The position numbers and the translations under genes were made by a program. A stretch of 64,000 nt of DNA from positions 35,309,366-35,373,365 of the forward strand of contig CAIIXF020000001.1 in assembly GCA_903813345.2 (NCBI GenBank), written 5' to 3'. The notes under the pieces are model-generated. The model saw only the letters and a list, made by a program, of their open reading frames with translations, did not search any database and was not told where the DNA came from. Positions within the stretch are counted from its first letter, which is position 1, and each line of letters opens with the position of its first letter. This document shows, piece after piece, positions 1 through 12,110 of the stretch. The DNA comes from Owenia fusiformis (taxonomy: Eukaryota; Annelida; Polychaeta; Sabellida; Oweniidae).

Positions 1-2340
1 CATGGGCTCTCCATGATCTATGGATTCAGCACAAATGCCAAAAGGAAATGATGAAAATGTGTTACAAAACGCAGCAACATTCATTAACGGGTCTCTCATG
101 CAATTAGCAAGATTCGAAGATGCATTTCTGTCGTATACATAATTTTGCATAGTCACATTTTTTACCTATTTTCGAATCTTTCTTAGCACGGCATGTTGCT
201 AATTTATACCAAAATTTTAAATTACATACATTAGACTCATCGACAGGATATCTACCAGGTTCACCATCATGTTAGTCCATGTATTGCCTACTAAGATATC
301 AATTTAATGTAATTTTCTCGATAGGTAACGAATTACACCTAGATCGAGAAGTTAGAATATTGCTTTTTCTGGTACCTATGTTTATCATAAAATAACACTC
401 GTAATCACTGGTTTCATCTGCAATTTAGATTATGACCATCATATTTTGCTTTCTCAGTATTACTTTTGATTTGCCTTTATGACGATATGATCTTTACGTG
501 GAAAAGCGCATTGAAGCTTATCTATGTTATTAGTGAGGTGACAGTGTCATCATCCACCGAGTTCATTTCCTATAGCTAATTGTTCACAACTTTTTCAATA
601 AATAATCCTCGACGTTGACGTTCAGATAAAGTGAATGCACCGGATGAGAAATATTTTCCCTCGCAATTCACAGAATGCAACAAACAATTTGGACTGAATA
701 CGAAGTTTGTAAATAACAAAGCTTTTCATATTGCCATACATGTTTTGTATATAGGTACTTATTTCTTTTTTATACTAAGCTTATATATTATATATTTTTA
801 TTTGTTTCATTCAAACACCATCATGGCGCCCCCTAAACATTGTCCCATTTAAAAAATCATTCAAAAAGGTTTCAGCAAAGTTCAAAACGTAATTGGTTGT
901 TGAGTAGCTTTTTCATAATAGCATAAATAATTTGGACTTTCCAGAAAGCATCTGATAAACAGCAAACACGACTACCTGTTGTCGATCCCTATGATTTTAA
1001 GCATCGCAATACTGTGCAATGACAGTTTAGACTCGTAGTTCTACTTTGACACTTTTTACAACCCTAACCGAGATCTTATTTTTTCGTAATTCTGCCCCCG
1101 CTCCCCCACTTCGAAAATTTGATAATTTTCCCCCACCCCTGAGTCCCAGTGTGTACACCATCGTCATACTAATCATCGTAATATACTCATAGCATGATAA
1201 TACTAAATAGGCCTCCGATAATACATAGAAGGATGAGAGCAAAGATAATGTACTCTCAACTCGTTTCCCGTTTCCATCCCCTCTATCTCTACTTAGTAAA
1301 TATACACAGCCTCTGTAATCTGGAATCAATGCAAATCCCCCAATGTACGTACATAAGTTGATTAAAATTCAGACAGGGGATCTCGAAATGTAATAATGAT
1401 CAGATTATGTACAAAGTACACCCGGGAAAGTACATGCCAATGAAATCCAGATTCTTTGATAACACCCCAATTTCCTTGAATGTCAATGTTATGGATATTC
1501 GTATTTTTTCTCATGCAGCTAACAAAATGCTAAACGTACCATAACAATTTTCCGAAAGGGCTCAGTCTGACGAGGCACAAATGATACAGGCATGTTGCAC
1601 ATTAGACTGTCTGGTATTTTCCCTGGTAAATCGAATTCAATTATTTTTATCATCATTGCATCGTATTTACAACGGAATTGGTAAGACATACGACGGTCTA
1701 TTACAAGAAGATTCAACGATGACATGTAGATGTCCAAAAGCAATACGGGACAGGAAAACAGACTTGAGACTAAGCTTGTATGGGATCTGGGGATTGAGGC
1801 ATAACCGTAGCCTTGCACATGAAATTCTAAACAACGAAATTCGAAATTGAGATATAGGGCAATCGCTCACTTGTCCGTCTCTCTGTGACTCTGTACGTCT
1901 CTGTGTCTGTCAGCCTGTCAATCTGTCAACAATCAATAGGGACACGTTTTAAAACCTCTGTCGATTTTTGTTCAACATCAATTTGAATTTTCTCGGCGCA
2001 AAAGTTTACAACTGATTAATTTTGGGGCATTTTGGATAAATTTGGGCAAATTTGGATTTTTCGTCCAAAAATCTTGTCCGTTAAGTTTTCATGTTTTGAA
2101 CCAAACGATTTCATGGATTAATCTGAATCCCTCAGGGATGTTTCTTGGTACAGGGCATAAAAATCTACAAATGCTTAAAGTCTTTGGATAATCTGCCCAA
2201 TTTCTTAAACTTTTTTTTATAATAGTGGCATATAACTATTTTGTTTGACATGATATTAAAAACAATTTTTTAAAATTGATTTTTCAATGACAACACAAGA
2301 ATTTCAAATATTTCTCAATACAATAATTCCAAGAACAATA
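1..2340. other. Intergenic, no gene recognised
   Basis: I see no convincing coding region here. The short open frames overlap on both strands and carry no recognisable motif. The stretch is AT-rich with a mild pyrimidine-rich patch near 1870-1930 built on gtctctgtgtctgtc-like words. Confidence 0.5.
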
Positions 2341-2366
2341 GTTAAACAATGGGGTTGCCATTCCAG

Positions 2367-2463
2367 GTGGTTTTATTCCAAGATAAGGCTTACTCAAAGG
2401 ACATCTCTCTGAATCAGTTTGATATTTCTGCTGTGTCCTCCGGAGCTCAGTGGCTGGTAGCTG
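2367..2463 (+). CDS. Orphan exon-like segment, unknown gene
   Basis: An AG at 2365-2366 and a GTTAGT donor-like word at 2464 bound 97 nt (32 codons plus one base) open in one frame. The encoded peptide runs from VVLFQDKAYSKD to SSGAQWLVAG and looks more protein-like than its surroundings. No partner exon was found on the plus strand and the polypyrimidine tract is weak. The overlapping minus-strand frame (2284-2517) is also open. I do not recognise the family; it may be a pseudogene exon or chance. Confidence 0.2.
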
Positions 2464-2519
2464 GTTAGTTCCTCTTGTGGGGCCACCTAAAACCAAGGTC
2501 TTCACAACACTCCCCACTG

Positions 2520-4480
2520 ATCTGAATGAACTTAAAGAATAATTGATAAAGTCAGTGTCAGGTACGACAAGAAAGGTAGCTCACCACCAGTGCTTTTTAG
2601 GATGAATGCCAAAATTATAAAAGATATTGAACATTTTTTACTTGTAACATTTTTATTGAGACACTCTGCATTAGAAGTTAGTGTTATCGTTTAGAAGTAT
2701 TTCAATTTCTCCAAATTATACAAGCACACTGTAAAACAACTCACAATATGCTTCTTCATACTTGGTAGGGAACATTTTTTCACAATTATCAACACGTTTC
2801 AATTCCCAGGGAATCAACTCATCAAAATCCTGAGCAGAATTCACAAAAGGCTAGGATAAGTAAAGTTTACAGGAATAAACTGACACGGAACTTTAACTAA
2901 GCCTATAGTGAATTTTTGCATTGATTCTTCAAACAAACAAAAATATTGTAATACTACATTATGATATTAGCATACGATATATAAATCACGAGGTCAATAA
3001 AATATATCCGACGGAGGGCCGCAGTCCCCGAGGGAAGATAAAATATATTGTCCAAGAGTTAATCCTAATATCGTATATAGCGACTAAAGGATGATCTAGT
3101 CATCCTATATTTAGTTTTCCTTTGTTTTTTAAAACAATTTTAAAAAATTGAAAAAACTAGAAAAAATGTTGAAAAAATGTGAAAAAAGATTTGAATTTTT
3201 TGAAAAAATAGTGAAAATATTGAAAAGAAGATTTTGAAAAAAAAATTCAAAAAATTGGAAAAGATCGAAACCATCGAATATCACTTTTGAAACCATCACA
3301 TATCACTTTTGAAACCATAATTTGGGATTTTTTTTCCCGAAAATATGATATCTTGATCCGCAGATCAAATAGATCAAATAGAATATCGTTTGTACAAGTA
3401 GTAAAGTTTTCACCCTTTTTGATTTTTCCACTAACAGTATTTTCATTCAACTCCAATCTCTATTTCTATCATTTATTTTTTGACCAGAATTACATTTTTT
3501 CGATTTTCTGTTAGTCTGGACATAGGGCTTTATCTCGCCCGCTGTTGAAAATGAAACATGTGTTACAAAACTTGCTTTATACTGAATCACACGTCCAAAT
3601 GTGATGGGATAATTGATTTTTTTTATATACAGTAAGTATTATTTAGTCGACGTTATTTTTAAGATGTAACATACATTCTGTTCTTATAGTCAGATAACTA
3701 GTGCTAATGACATAGTTATGGAAATATAATTAATATCTACGAAGTGAAAAGCGAGGACGTAACGCATATAGGGCAGAGTCAGAGCCTATTAGGTAACTGT
3801 TATACATTATCATCGGGGGCATATATTACGGCCATCAATCAAGATATAATTTAAAGTAGTAACACTAGATGGTAATTAGCAACTGTCTGGTACTCAATGA
3901 GTAAACCATGGTCCATCTTCATTTATTATTTCACCTTATCAACTGGACCGTTTTTTCAGCGAAAATAACATGTTTAATTAATTATCACACTGAAACTAAT
4001 GGAACGGTTGGATATCGCTCTGACCTCTACGATATTGCCTCGGTGGACAGTATTTATATTTAACATGTTTAATGGATGATTTCTCAAGTTTCAGTTCTCT
4101 CTCGCACGCTATTTTGGATCGGTTGTAACTCTCAAGAGGGTTAGTTTTCCAATTATCGGGACAATTTACTCGTAAGCTGAGTAATATGCATTTACATTTA
4201 CTTCAAACAAAAGCTTCTGGAGGTCTTTGATTTCGTTAAAATAACACATTAAGCGCATAGTTGTCAAGTTATTTGCACGACGCACCAAGATATAAGTGAT
4301 ATTTAGATATATTTAGATGAAGCAAACAATCTACTTAAAATAGGGGTGGGTGAAATTCTTAAGAATGTTGTATGTTAAAGCTGTTTCTTGCTGTTCTTCT
4401 TCCTCATTGAGCCTGTTAAAACGACAAGAGCAGTTAGACAAGTGACGCAATAATGTTCTAACGCAACATCAGTTTGATCC
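2520..4480. other. Intergenic, low-complexity patches
   Basis: No gene is seen. Between 3120 and 3260 there is an A-rich run of imperfect ttgaaaaaa words. At 3285-3335 the phrase gaaaccat...atatcactttt recurs three times. A loosely matching inverted pair around catacgatatata (about 2965) and cgtatatagcg (about 3073) may be the ends of a decayed small transposon. Confidence 0.4.
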
Positions 4481-4493
4481 ACGCACCACTCAG

Positions 4494-4500
4494 TATAAAG
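4494..4500 (+). promoter_or_regulatory. TATA-like box upstream of the GPCR gene
   Basis: The word TATAAAG lies about 550 bp upstream of the GPCR start codon and about 95 bp before a GTAAGC donor. A start site 25-30 bp downstream would give a short 5'UTR exon (about 4525-4589). This is inferred from motif spacing only. Confidence 0.35.
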
Positions 4501-4524
4501 GCCAGGTTAGCGCAATTCATTTTC

Positions 4525-4589
4525 ATATAGGCTGTGGATAGTCGAAGTGATGTGGAGTATATCTTCTAATTAATTTAGCTCTGCGACAA
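4525..4589 (+). other. Predicted 5'UTR exon of the GPCR gene
   Basis: The sequence gcgacaa is followed by a good donor, GTAAGC, at 4590. It pairs with the acceptor ttattttcag ending at 5031, so a 442-bp intron would separate this leader from the coding exon. The start of the leader is a guess based on the TATA-like box. Confidence 0.3.
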
Positions 4590-5048
4590 GTAAGCACACA
4601 AAAAAGGATAAGACTTTATTATCGTACGGACGAAAATATCTAAAGGTAATTAGAATTTTATCTAATTTTATGTTAATATGTCATAGAATACGGTGTTCTC
4701 TGAGAAAACGTATACGCTTAATGAATATAATATTATGAATATATAATGAATATATATAAGAATGATGTTTCGGAACTACATGTAAATTATTTAAGTATAC
4801 GTGTAGTCTGCTGATGCTAAATATAATTGATCAATTCATGCAACACTACACGATGGAATTATACTCATATAGATTTCGTCTTGGTTTACAATTCTCAAAA
4901 TGATATTGTTTTAATTGAAATTGTGTACATGGTGTAGATACTTATTCGCCAGGAAGGACGCTACTTTAGACATAAATTGAATTCATGATAACATCCCGAA
5001 ACCGAAATTGATCTATAAAAATTATTTTCAGGAAACTAGGCCTACAAG

Positions 5049-6293
5049 ATGAGTGTCATGAGTGGAGCGTTTAATATAGTCAATAATACAATTCAGATTG
5101 AACACGGACTTGAAGAAACACCATGGATTGAATTACAAACTGAAAAGGTGGATTACATGTACACGTTCTCCGACAACTCCGAGCAAGATGGGAATTACAC
5201 TGAAGATGCAAAGTTTGAAGAATTTTACAAACAATCCAGATTCATCACTGGATTGATATGCTATCCCATTGTTTGCACATTTGGCTTGATAGGAAATGTC
5301 ATAAGCGTTATAGTATTGTCTCAAAAAAAATTGCGAACCTCTACGAACATATACCTCATATGTCTGGCTATATCCGATGGTATTAAACTTTTAAATGACT
5401 TTTTGTACTTTTGGACGGTTCTGTTCTTCCATGTTAAACCTCCGATCGGAGAACTGATGTATGGCTATCTGTATCCATACGCTCATTTTATCATGAACTG
5501 GTCAACGTTCACTACTGCATGGTTGACAGTATCCGTTGGCGTTGAACGGTACATTTTCGTGTGCTATGCGACCCGGGCAAAAATTTGGTGTAGTAAATTC
5601 AGATCATGCGTCATAAGCATGGCTGTTTTTATTATCATGTTCGCTCTGGCTATTCCATTTGGAATGCGTTACCAGACCATTCATAATTCTCAAAACGGAA
5701 CATTGGACGTAGTAGTGACGGAACTTTGGAAGGTTGACGTATTTGTAGTGACATACACCTGGATTCAAACCTTACTGAGATCTATCGTGCCTTTAATTAT
5801 ACTGGTGACTTTGAATGCGTGTATAATAACGGCGCTATGGAAATCGCACAAGGCCAGCAAGAGACGATTGTCCAAGAATAACAGAATCACAACGACTCTG
5901 ATATTCGTTGTACTTATGTTTACGGTGTGTGTGACGCCCGATGCTATAATGTCGTTGTTCATGGGATTCGGCTACCTTGACGCCACTTTTCTTGGCAGGG
6001 GCATACGAGAAATCACTGATTTATTACTAGCTGTTAATTCTGCTTGCAACTTTATACTCTATTACACGTTTAATAGAGTATTCAGAAAACATTTTATTCA
6101 ACTCTTCACGTGTATTAAAAGAGGCGAGAGGCGATTAAGTGGAAAATCAGAAACTGTCTTAAATATGACACCCCAACCAAGCGGATTTCATTACCTGAAA
6201 AAGGCATTCCCATCGTTTTTTCACAGTTCAATGGTTACGTCAGTTGCTGTAACAAAGGTTCCTCTTGGGTCACAACAGGGTGTTATCCTTTAG
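5049..6293 (+). CDS. Class A GPCR, FMRFamide-receptor-like
   Basis: A 414-residue seven-transmembrane receptor, presumably a plasma-membrane peptide receptor coupling to a G protein. Residues 1-62 form an acidic extracellular tail with sequons at N12 and N49. Segments are about 65-91 (GN at 82-83), 100-122 (LAISD, D110), 142-171 (ERY at 166-168), 184-204, 239-263 (P248), 278-304 (CVTP at 294-297) and 319-342, where NPxxY is NFILY, followed by the helix-8 motif RVFRKHF. A third sequon, N216, is in extracellular loop 2. The run YPYAHF...TAWLTVSVGVERYIFVCY resembles FMRFamide and related neuropeptide receptors. The coding region is intronless; an acceptor at 5030-5031 indicates an upstream leader exon. 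Odd points: no cysteine in any extracellular part, so the usual helix 3 to loop 2 disulfide cannot form, and no tryptophan in helix 4. The ligand cannot be named. Confidence 0.9.
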   Translation: MSVMSGAFNIVNNTIQIEHGLEETPWIELQTEKVDYMYTFSDNSEQDGNYTEDAKFEEFYKQSRFITGLICYPIVCTFGLIGNVISVIVLSQKKLRTSTNIYLICLAISDGIKLLNDFLYFWTVLFFHVKPPIGELMYGYLYPYAHFIMNWSTFTTAWLTVSVGVERYIFVCYATRAKIWCSKFRSCVISMAVFIIMFALAIPFGMRYQTIHNSQNGTLDVVVTELWKVDVFVVTYTWIQTLLRSIVPLIILVTLNACIITALWKSHKASKRRLSKNNRITTTLIFVVLMFTVCVTPDAIMSLFMGFGYLDATFLGRGIREITDLLLAVNSACNFILYYTFNRVFRKHFIQLFTCIKRGERRLSGKSETVLNMTPQPSGFHYLKKAFPSFFHSSMVTSVAVTKVPLGSQQGVIL

Positions 6294-6654
6294 AGCAGAC
6301 GTTATAGTTCATTGCCCGGATTACTGAGGGATCGTTCTTAAGGATCGTTCCGAGGGATGCACATGACAAATTGCTGATTACTAAGAGATTCGAAGTGGAG
6401 CATGGTGTAGCAGCTATTATATTGGTCACTCTCAATTAGTTAATTGCTCATTAAAATGGAGGTAAATTGATACACACATTTTGTTTCCATGACAACCTAC
6501 AGATATAGATATTCTCATGCTACAATGATAACAGTTTTGGAAACTAGCAGGAGGACAATACTTTTTTATTTGTATACCTGATTTATGCGAGTCATATACT
6601 CATATTACAGAAGACAGATCAAATATGTGACTGTCAGAAACTCTTGTTTTAGAT

Positions 6655-6660
6655 AATAAA
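6655..6660 (+). terminator. Poly(A) signal of the GPCR gene
   Basis: AATAAA lies 362 bp after the GPCR stop codon in the same orientation and is a plausible cleavage/polyadenylation signal for a short 3'UTR. Confidence 0.5.
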
Positions 6661-6789
6661 AGAGACCAATGGGGTTAATGAATGAACTGTCCTAATATTA
6701 AATTATTGAGATATTGCTAGGGTCAACAAACTAACACATGAGTTCATGGATAAACATTTTTGTGTGGGAGTGGAATGCTGCAGTTGGGA

Positions 6790-6900
6790 AACGGTAAGGT
6801 TTACCTCACACCCCATTCTCTTATACGTCGTAGCACCGGAAGTTTATACAATTATTTTCAGATGGAGATTTGTAAGAATATACCTCTAGTAACGCTACGT
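6790..6900 (+). repeat. Single-ended copy of the 15.6-kb inverted-repeat element
   Basis: From caccccattctcttatacg through a gagatttgtaa word this matches one arm of the element at 15571-15955. No matching inverted arm follows, so this is a solo or truncated end. Confidence 0.6.
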
Positions 6901-7049
6901 CTCAACATTTCGTTTGAACACGGTATAAAACCTCTCAAACTTTCCAGAAAGCACGATAATTATTTTGAAAAAATGAATCATCATAGTTTCTATAATTCCA
7001 ACTCTATCATCTTGAAAAATTGATTAGATTAACAATAAATCTTTTATAC

Positions 7050-7265
7050 ATCATCCAGACACTTCAGTTTCCCAAATCAATGAAAGAAGTCCGAGAAATT
7101 AATTTTCCTTTGAAAGTATACGGCGTAAACGAGGTTTACGACATTTCATTGTAGATTTTTAATTCCCTGAACGTCGTACTCCTTTTATATCATACACTTT
7201 CAAAGAAAAATGAATTTCCCCGGAATTCTTTCATTGATTTGGGAAACTGAAGTGTCTGGATGATA
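7050..7265. mobile_element. Small inverted-repeat element (MITE), 216 bp
   Basis: The first about 39 bp, beginning atcatccagacacttcag, recur in inverse at the end (ctgaagtgtctggatgat). The interior is AT-rich and non-coding. No clear target duplication is visible. Confidence 0.75.
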
Positions 7266-7404
7266 TGTAAAAATTGTATAATTAATCTTATCAATATTGA
7301 TAGGGCTAAAATTGTAGAAACTATGATGATTTTCGTGAAAAATTATCATTGTTTCATCAAGAAATGGTCGTGCTTTATAAGAAAATGGGATGTGTACCTT
7401 AAGT

Positions 7405-7780
7405 TAGCCGTACACCAATGGGGCAATGTCCTAATTTATTATTGTCCCGTCTCATTTTGTCCGATGTTGCGCCATTTTGTCCGGAAATATGTATGATCAT
7501 CACGTGATGAAACATGAAATGCCCCTCATTTGTCCGGTATTGTCCCAAGAAGAGAATTAACATGTTCATTCTTTTCTTGGGACATAAAGGGACAACTGGG
7601 GACAAAATCGGACAACGTTAGACAATGTCCCGGGGACAACTTGGGACAAAGGGGACAATGTCCCCTGATGTCTCAAGGATGTCCCATGGGAATGTCCGAA
7701 CTTGTCCCTTCATGTCCCATGAAAATATTTTACTCAATAACTCCTTTGTTGTCCCATCATGTCCCATTGGTGTACGGCTA
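7405..7780. mobile_element. hAT-like non-autonomous element rich in GGGACA words
   Basis: The ends tagccgtacaccaatgggg and cccattggtgtacggcta are inverted repeats. The flanking octamers ccttaagt and gctttaga match at five of eight positions, a possible decayed 8-bp duplication. The interior is packed with GGGACA/TGTCCC words on both strands, about two dozen in 350 bp. Open frames through it only translate these words and are not genes. Confidence 0.65.
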
Positions 7781-7784
7781 GCTT

Positions 7785-9139
7785 TAGACGTCATGTTTTG
7801 TGAAAGAAATATAATAGAATGAGAATTTATTATCAACACACCTCAAACGTGAACTTGCAAAGTTCAATATAGTTTCAAACTTTTTCGCTGAAAATCGTTT
7901 TGACCTTTGAACATGATGACAAAATGAGAAAGAAAACATGTTTTCTTTTTCCCCATTGACTTGTAATCTGAATTTTCGGAATCGGAATTGAATAAAGTGT
8001 AAAATTATGACCATAATCAGCTTTTTGCAACACGATTACACTTGGACCTATATACCTTATACCTACCTTTAAATTGCATTTTTCTCGAATGTTCATATGA
8101 TGCCAGGCCCGATCGGAGGATTTTCTTTTGCCCACGAATGAATTGTGCCACCAGGCAACGCCCCCCCCCCGCCAGTTGCCCACAAAAAGTCGCGTCCATT
8201 CGGACGGATTCTGATGCGATGGGTGCGATAAACAGGGCAAAACAGGATTTTCGGGGCCAAACAGAACTTTAAAAGTAATATTCAAACGCTGTCTTCACGA
8301 AAACTAGGTCGTGGCTTTGTAATATTATATATCTATTTAAGAATCATTGTAATGAAGAACTCTTAATTGTGTCAAACCGTCTTTGCATATGCATAGTTTT
8401 AGAATTTAGACTTCTGACTTTATAGCCTCCAAGATGCGAATTGAATGTTTTGTTTTAAGGCCCTGACGGTAACACCGAAATTACCGGTTCAGTAAAGTCA
8501 TTGAGGATTACCGGAAGTGAAAATTATTTAATCGAAATGCATGTTTCGCCTTTTCGTCCACTACGTTTACATTGAAGATTCCTTTGTTTTCATAAACTTC
8601 AAATTAATACAAAAACATAATAGCGACCATTTTCCTTGGTCTTGTTGTCCTATTTTCAGTCCTACCTTTGGCCTACTCCAGTTGCGAATTTACTTTTACT
8701 ATAATATTCTTTGAAAATAAGCGGTGTCGGTTGCCTCAAGTTCAAGGAAATGAATTATTAGTACAATTTATTACGAAGGCAAACATAAATGAGACGACAC
8801 ATTATTGTAACATAAAAAACAGCAGTTATACCTATTAAAATAAGTGTTACATCTGTTCATTGTTTCATTTATCTTGTCTGTGTGTCATATTATATAGGAT
8901 GAGCCAGAAGTTCTATCAGTTGTAATTTTCAATGTAAATCACTAGCTTGAGCAAGCTTTGGATTATCGGATCCATTTTCTAATCACATTTTCCTTATGTA
9001 TGGGACTATAAAATGATGGAAATAAGGTGAAATGACGCGTATGTTCACCCTCGATTATATAATCGTGAAATAAGAAATGCATCCAATCAAAATGAAAACT
9101 GATGAAACGGAAAATTGAAATCGGAATAATCCTCGTTGC
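7785..9139. other. Intergenic, no gene recognised
   Basis: No supported feature. A run of ten C residues near 8161-8170 interrupts otherwise AT-rich DNA. The open frame on the minus strand (7875-8285) has no recognisable domain. Confidence 0.4.
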
Positions 9140-9426
9140 AAAATCACTGGGGAGTATCGTGATGCAACAACACCGTGTTGTTGCATCAAGATGGCCAGAC
9201 TTCCGGTGATAGATTTTCGTACGATATTTTGTTTCCCCAATTTAAATCCATTTCTAGGACGAGTTGCTCAATAACCATACACGTGCAGTTAGCGCACGAT
9301 CTATATTTAAAGAAACTGCCATTAGTATACATGTACCATCACCAAGAAGCAATAAGTTCACGGTTTTAGTTTCTCACTATTGATGCAACAACACCAAACT
9401 GAAGATGCAACAACACTCCTCTAGAT

Positions 9427-9654
9427 TTGAGCAATGATGCAGCAACACCAATTCATAGTATAATTTCAGAAGACCATAAATCTCGAGAGGAACAGATTTT
9501 TAAATGCTACTATTGCAACACCGTTACCCATTACCCATATTTGCGTTCTTCTCAAGGCATTCAAAATACACGTCCTGCGGGCGAAGATCCTTTATATGTT
9601 TTTTCAAAAATTTATACTTTTAAATATTATAATGTACTGGACGTTGTTCTATAA
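9427..9654 (+). pseudogene. Broken zinc-finger-like ORF of element A
   Basis: This 75-codon frame contains IFKCYYCNTV at 9496-9525, almost identical to MFKCYYCNTG in element B (29868-29894). The CxxC pair is present, but the HxxxxH half seen in B is not recognisable downstream. Its place just inside the left arm matches its place in B, so it is probably a relic of the element's own protein, perhaps a transposase N-terminus. It is not an intact gene. Confidence 0.45.
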
Positions 9655-9894
9655 CATAGTTTAATCACCTTTAACATGACATGACAAACATCTTTATTTT
9701 CTCCAAAAAGGTAAATTGATAGGGGTACAGTTATCCCAGATATCCCGGGCCCTCGGGAAATATCATATTGTCTCTCATCCTATACAACTCTTGAGAACGA
9801 TGTATAACTCCTGGATAGCGTAAACTCCTGAGCAGCGTATACAACTCTTCAACTTGATATATGACATCATTCTTTGGGTGGGATAACAAAGGAT

Positions 9895-12110
9895 ATACAA
9901 TATACAATTGTAGACCTCTCTTGAGGTCAACTGGCAAAATTGTATACCGATACTGTAATCCTTGAAAGTTCGGAGGTCGAGGTCAACAGTACTCTCAGGG
10001 TTTACTGTTGAGTTATACACTTTGGCCAGTTGACCGAATAGAGAGGTTAACAATTGTTTGTTAGTCCAGAGAATATAATAATTTGAAGGATATAATATAC
10101 TAGTATAGTACATTTGTAGACCTCTCTTAAGGTCAACTGGCAAAATTGTATACCGATATTGTTAACCTTGAAAGCACTGTTGATCAAGACCAGAGGTCGA
10201 GGACACTTTTGCCAGTTGACCGAAAAGAGAGCTTAACAACATATTTGATGAGTAAAGGTATCATATTTTAGCAAAAAATCTCCAAACCGTCGAATACTTG
10301 TAATTTTTTACACAACTTATTTTTTCAAAATAAAAAAAATCATCAATCGGCATGGCTTCATTTCACAACCTTTTCTCCGAACCACGTTAGCAATATTTTT
10401 TTAGAAAATCTGGAGACAGTGCAAGTAGCTTAACTCTGTATTTGGCACATCACGGCGTACTCGTTAGTGAATTAATGTTAATTTTAAGTTTCTATTTGTA
10501 TTTTTTGCTATACTTGTCGCCTAGTAAAGTCATTTTCATCATGTCCGTCTTCCATGTTTTTTTTTGTGACGTCATGAAACTTTTTTTCAGAAGTACATGT
10601 AGCGGTCAACAGTACCTAGTAGCGGTCAACAGTACATAATTTTGACCGCTAATCAACCAATCAGAATCGAGTATTTCAGTTGAGGTACTAACAATATACA
10701 ATTGTTGACCTCTCCAGAGGTCAACCGGCAAAATTGTATACCGAGACTGTAAACTGAGAAACTACTGTTGACAGAGACCGAAGGTCGAGGTCAACAGTAG
10801 TTTCAAGGTTTACAGTCGAGGTATACGATTTTGACGGTTGACCGAATGGAGAGGTCTACAATTGTTTTGTTAGTCCGAAGAAACTAGTAATACACAATCA
10901 TATAGACGGCAATCATCAATCGGCATGGCTTCATTTCATAATATTTTCTCCGAACCACGTAAGCAATATTTTTTTAGAAATTCTGAAGATAGTGGTAGCT
11001 ATATTCTCTATATTCGGCACATCACGGTAGAGTCATTAGTAAATTAATCAAGGAGGATTGGAAGCCAGGGTTCCAACTCGATATTCTTTAATCTCCACGC
11101 ATGCGTCATTTGCTATTCGTGTCTGTATAATTTGTACGACTGCATGGAGAATGACCCGATACTCTCCAACAAAGCTATCGCTAGGTGATTGTTTTGCAGA
11201 ATATCGGTGTTGCATTCTGGGAGCCAATCCTCCTTGTAAATTAATGTTGATTTTACGTTTCTATTTGCATTTTTGCCATTCTTGTCGTCTAGTAAACTCA
11301 AAAAATCACTTTCATCAACGTTTACAATATTATGACGTCATGGAACTTTTTTCAAAAGTAGCGGTCAACAGTATCTAGTAGCGGTCAACAGTGCATATTG
11401 TTAGTACCTCAGTGTAAATACTCGCATCTGATTGGTCAATTAGCGGTCAACATTTTTGCCTGTACCTCACTTGTGCATCATGGGATATCATATTATTGAC
11501 CGCGTATGTTACTGTACTACACTTGTGAATTATGGGAAATATGACGTCACAATGTTTACAGAAAAAACATGGTAGTCGGACATTTTGTACACGTTGATGA
11601 AAGTGATATTTTGACTTTTCTACACGACGAGTATAGCAACAATACAAATAGAAACGCAAAATTAACATTAATTTTCTGGTGAGTACGCAGTTATGTGCCG
11701 AAAACAGAGAGTTTAGCTTCCACTGTCTTCAGATTTTCTTAAAAATTATTGCTGGCGTGGTTCGTAGAAAAGATTGTGAAATGAAGCCATGATTGATGAC
11801 TGTCGTATATATGAGTATTATTAGTTTCTTCTGACTAACAAAACAATTGTAGACCTCTCCATTCGGTTAACCGTCAAAATCATATACCTCGACTGTAAAC
11901 CTTGAAACACTGTTGACCTCGACCTTCGGTCTCTGTCAACAGTAGCTTCTCGGTTTACAGTCTCGGTATACAATTTTGCCGGTTGACCTCTGGAGAGGTC
12001 AACAATTGTATATTGTTGACCGCTAATCAACCAATCAGAATCGAGTATTTCAGTTGAGGTACTAACAATACATTTTGTTGACCGCTCATCAACCAATCAG
12101 AATTGAGTAT
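9895..12110. repeat. Nested direct and inverted repeats inside element A
   Basis: A module beginning caattgt(a/t)gacctctc and containing ggtcaac(t/c)ggcaaaattg recurs near 9895, 10105, 10690 and, inverted, 11840-12020. Each copy is itself partly palindromic around gttgacc/ggtcaac. A second module (ggcatggcttcatttca through agcggtcaacagta) is found at 10348-10640, again at 10920-11400, and inverted at about 11450-11800. The block is therefore several copies of one unit in both orientations. Confidence 0.75.
11049..11236. mobile_element. 188-bp MITE with perfect 9-bp target duplication
   Basis: Ends are CAAGGAGGATTGG and its exact complement CCAATCCTCCTTG. TAAATTAAT flanks both sides (11040-11048 and 11237-11245). 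The related module at about 10468-10480 (gtgaattaatgtt) lacks the insert, giving a paralogous empty site. A 9-bp duplication fits Mutator-like elements. Confidence 0.85.

Noticed and set aside
8017-8285. Overlapping open frames on both strands
   Set aside because: No recognisable motif, no splice or start context, and frames on both strands overlap over a C-rich run.
9101-9125. Hammerhead ribozyme core (ctgatga...gaaa)
   Set aside because: The conserved words occur, but flanking stems do not pair convincingly.
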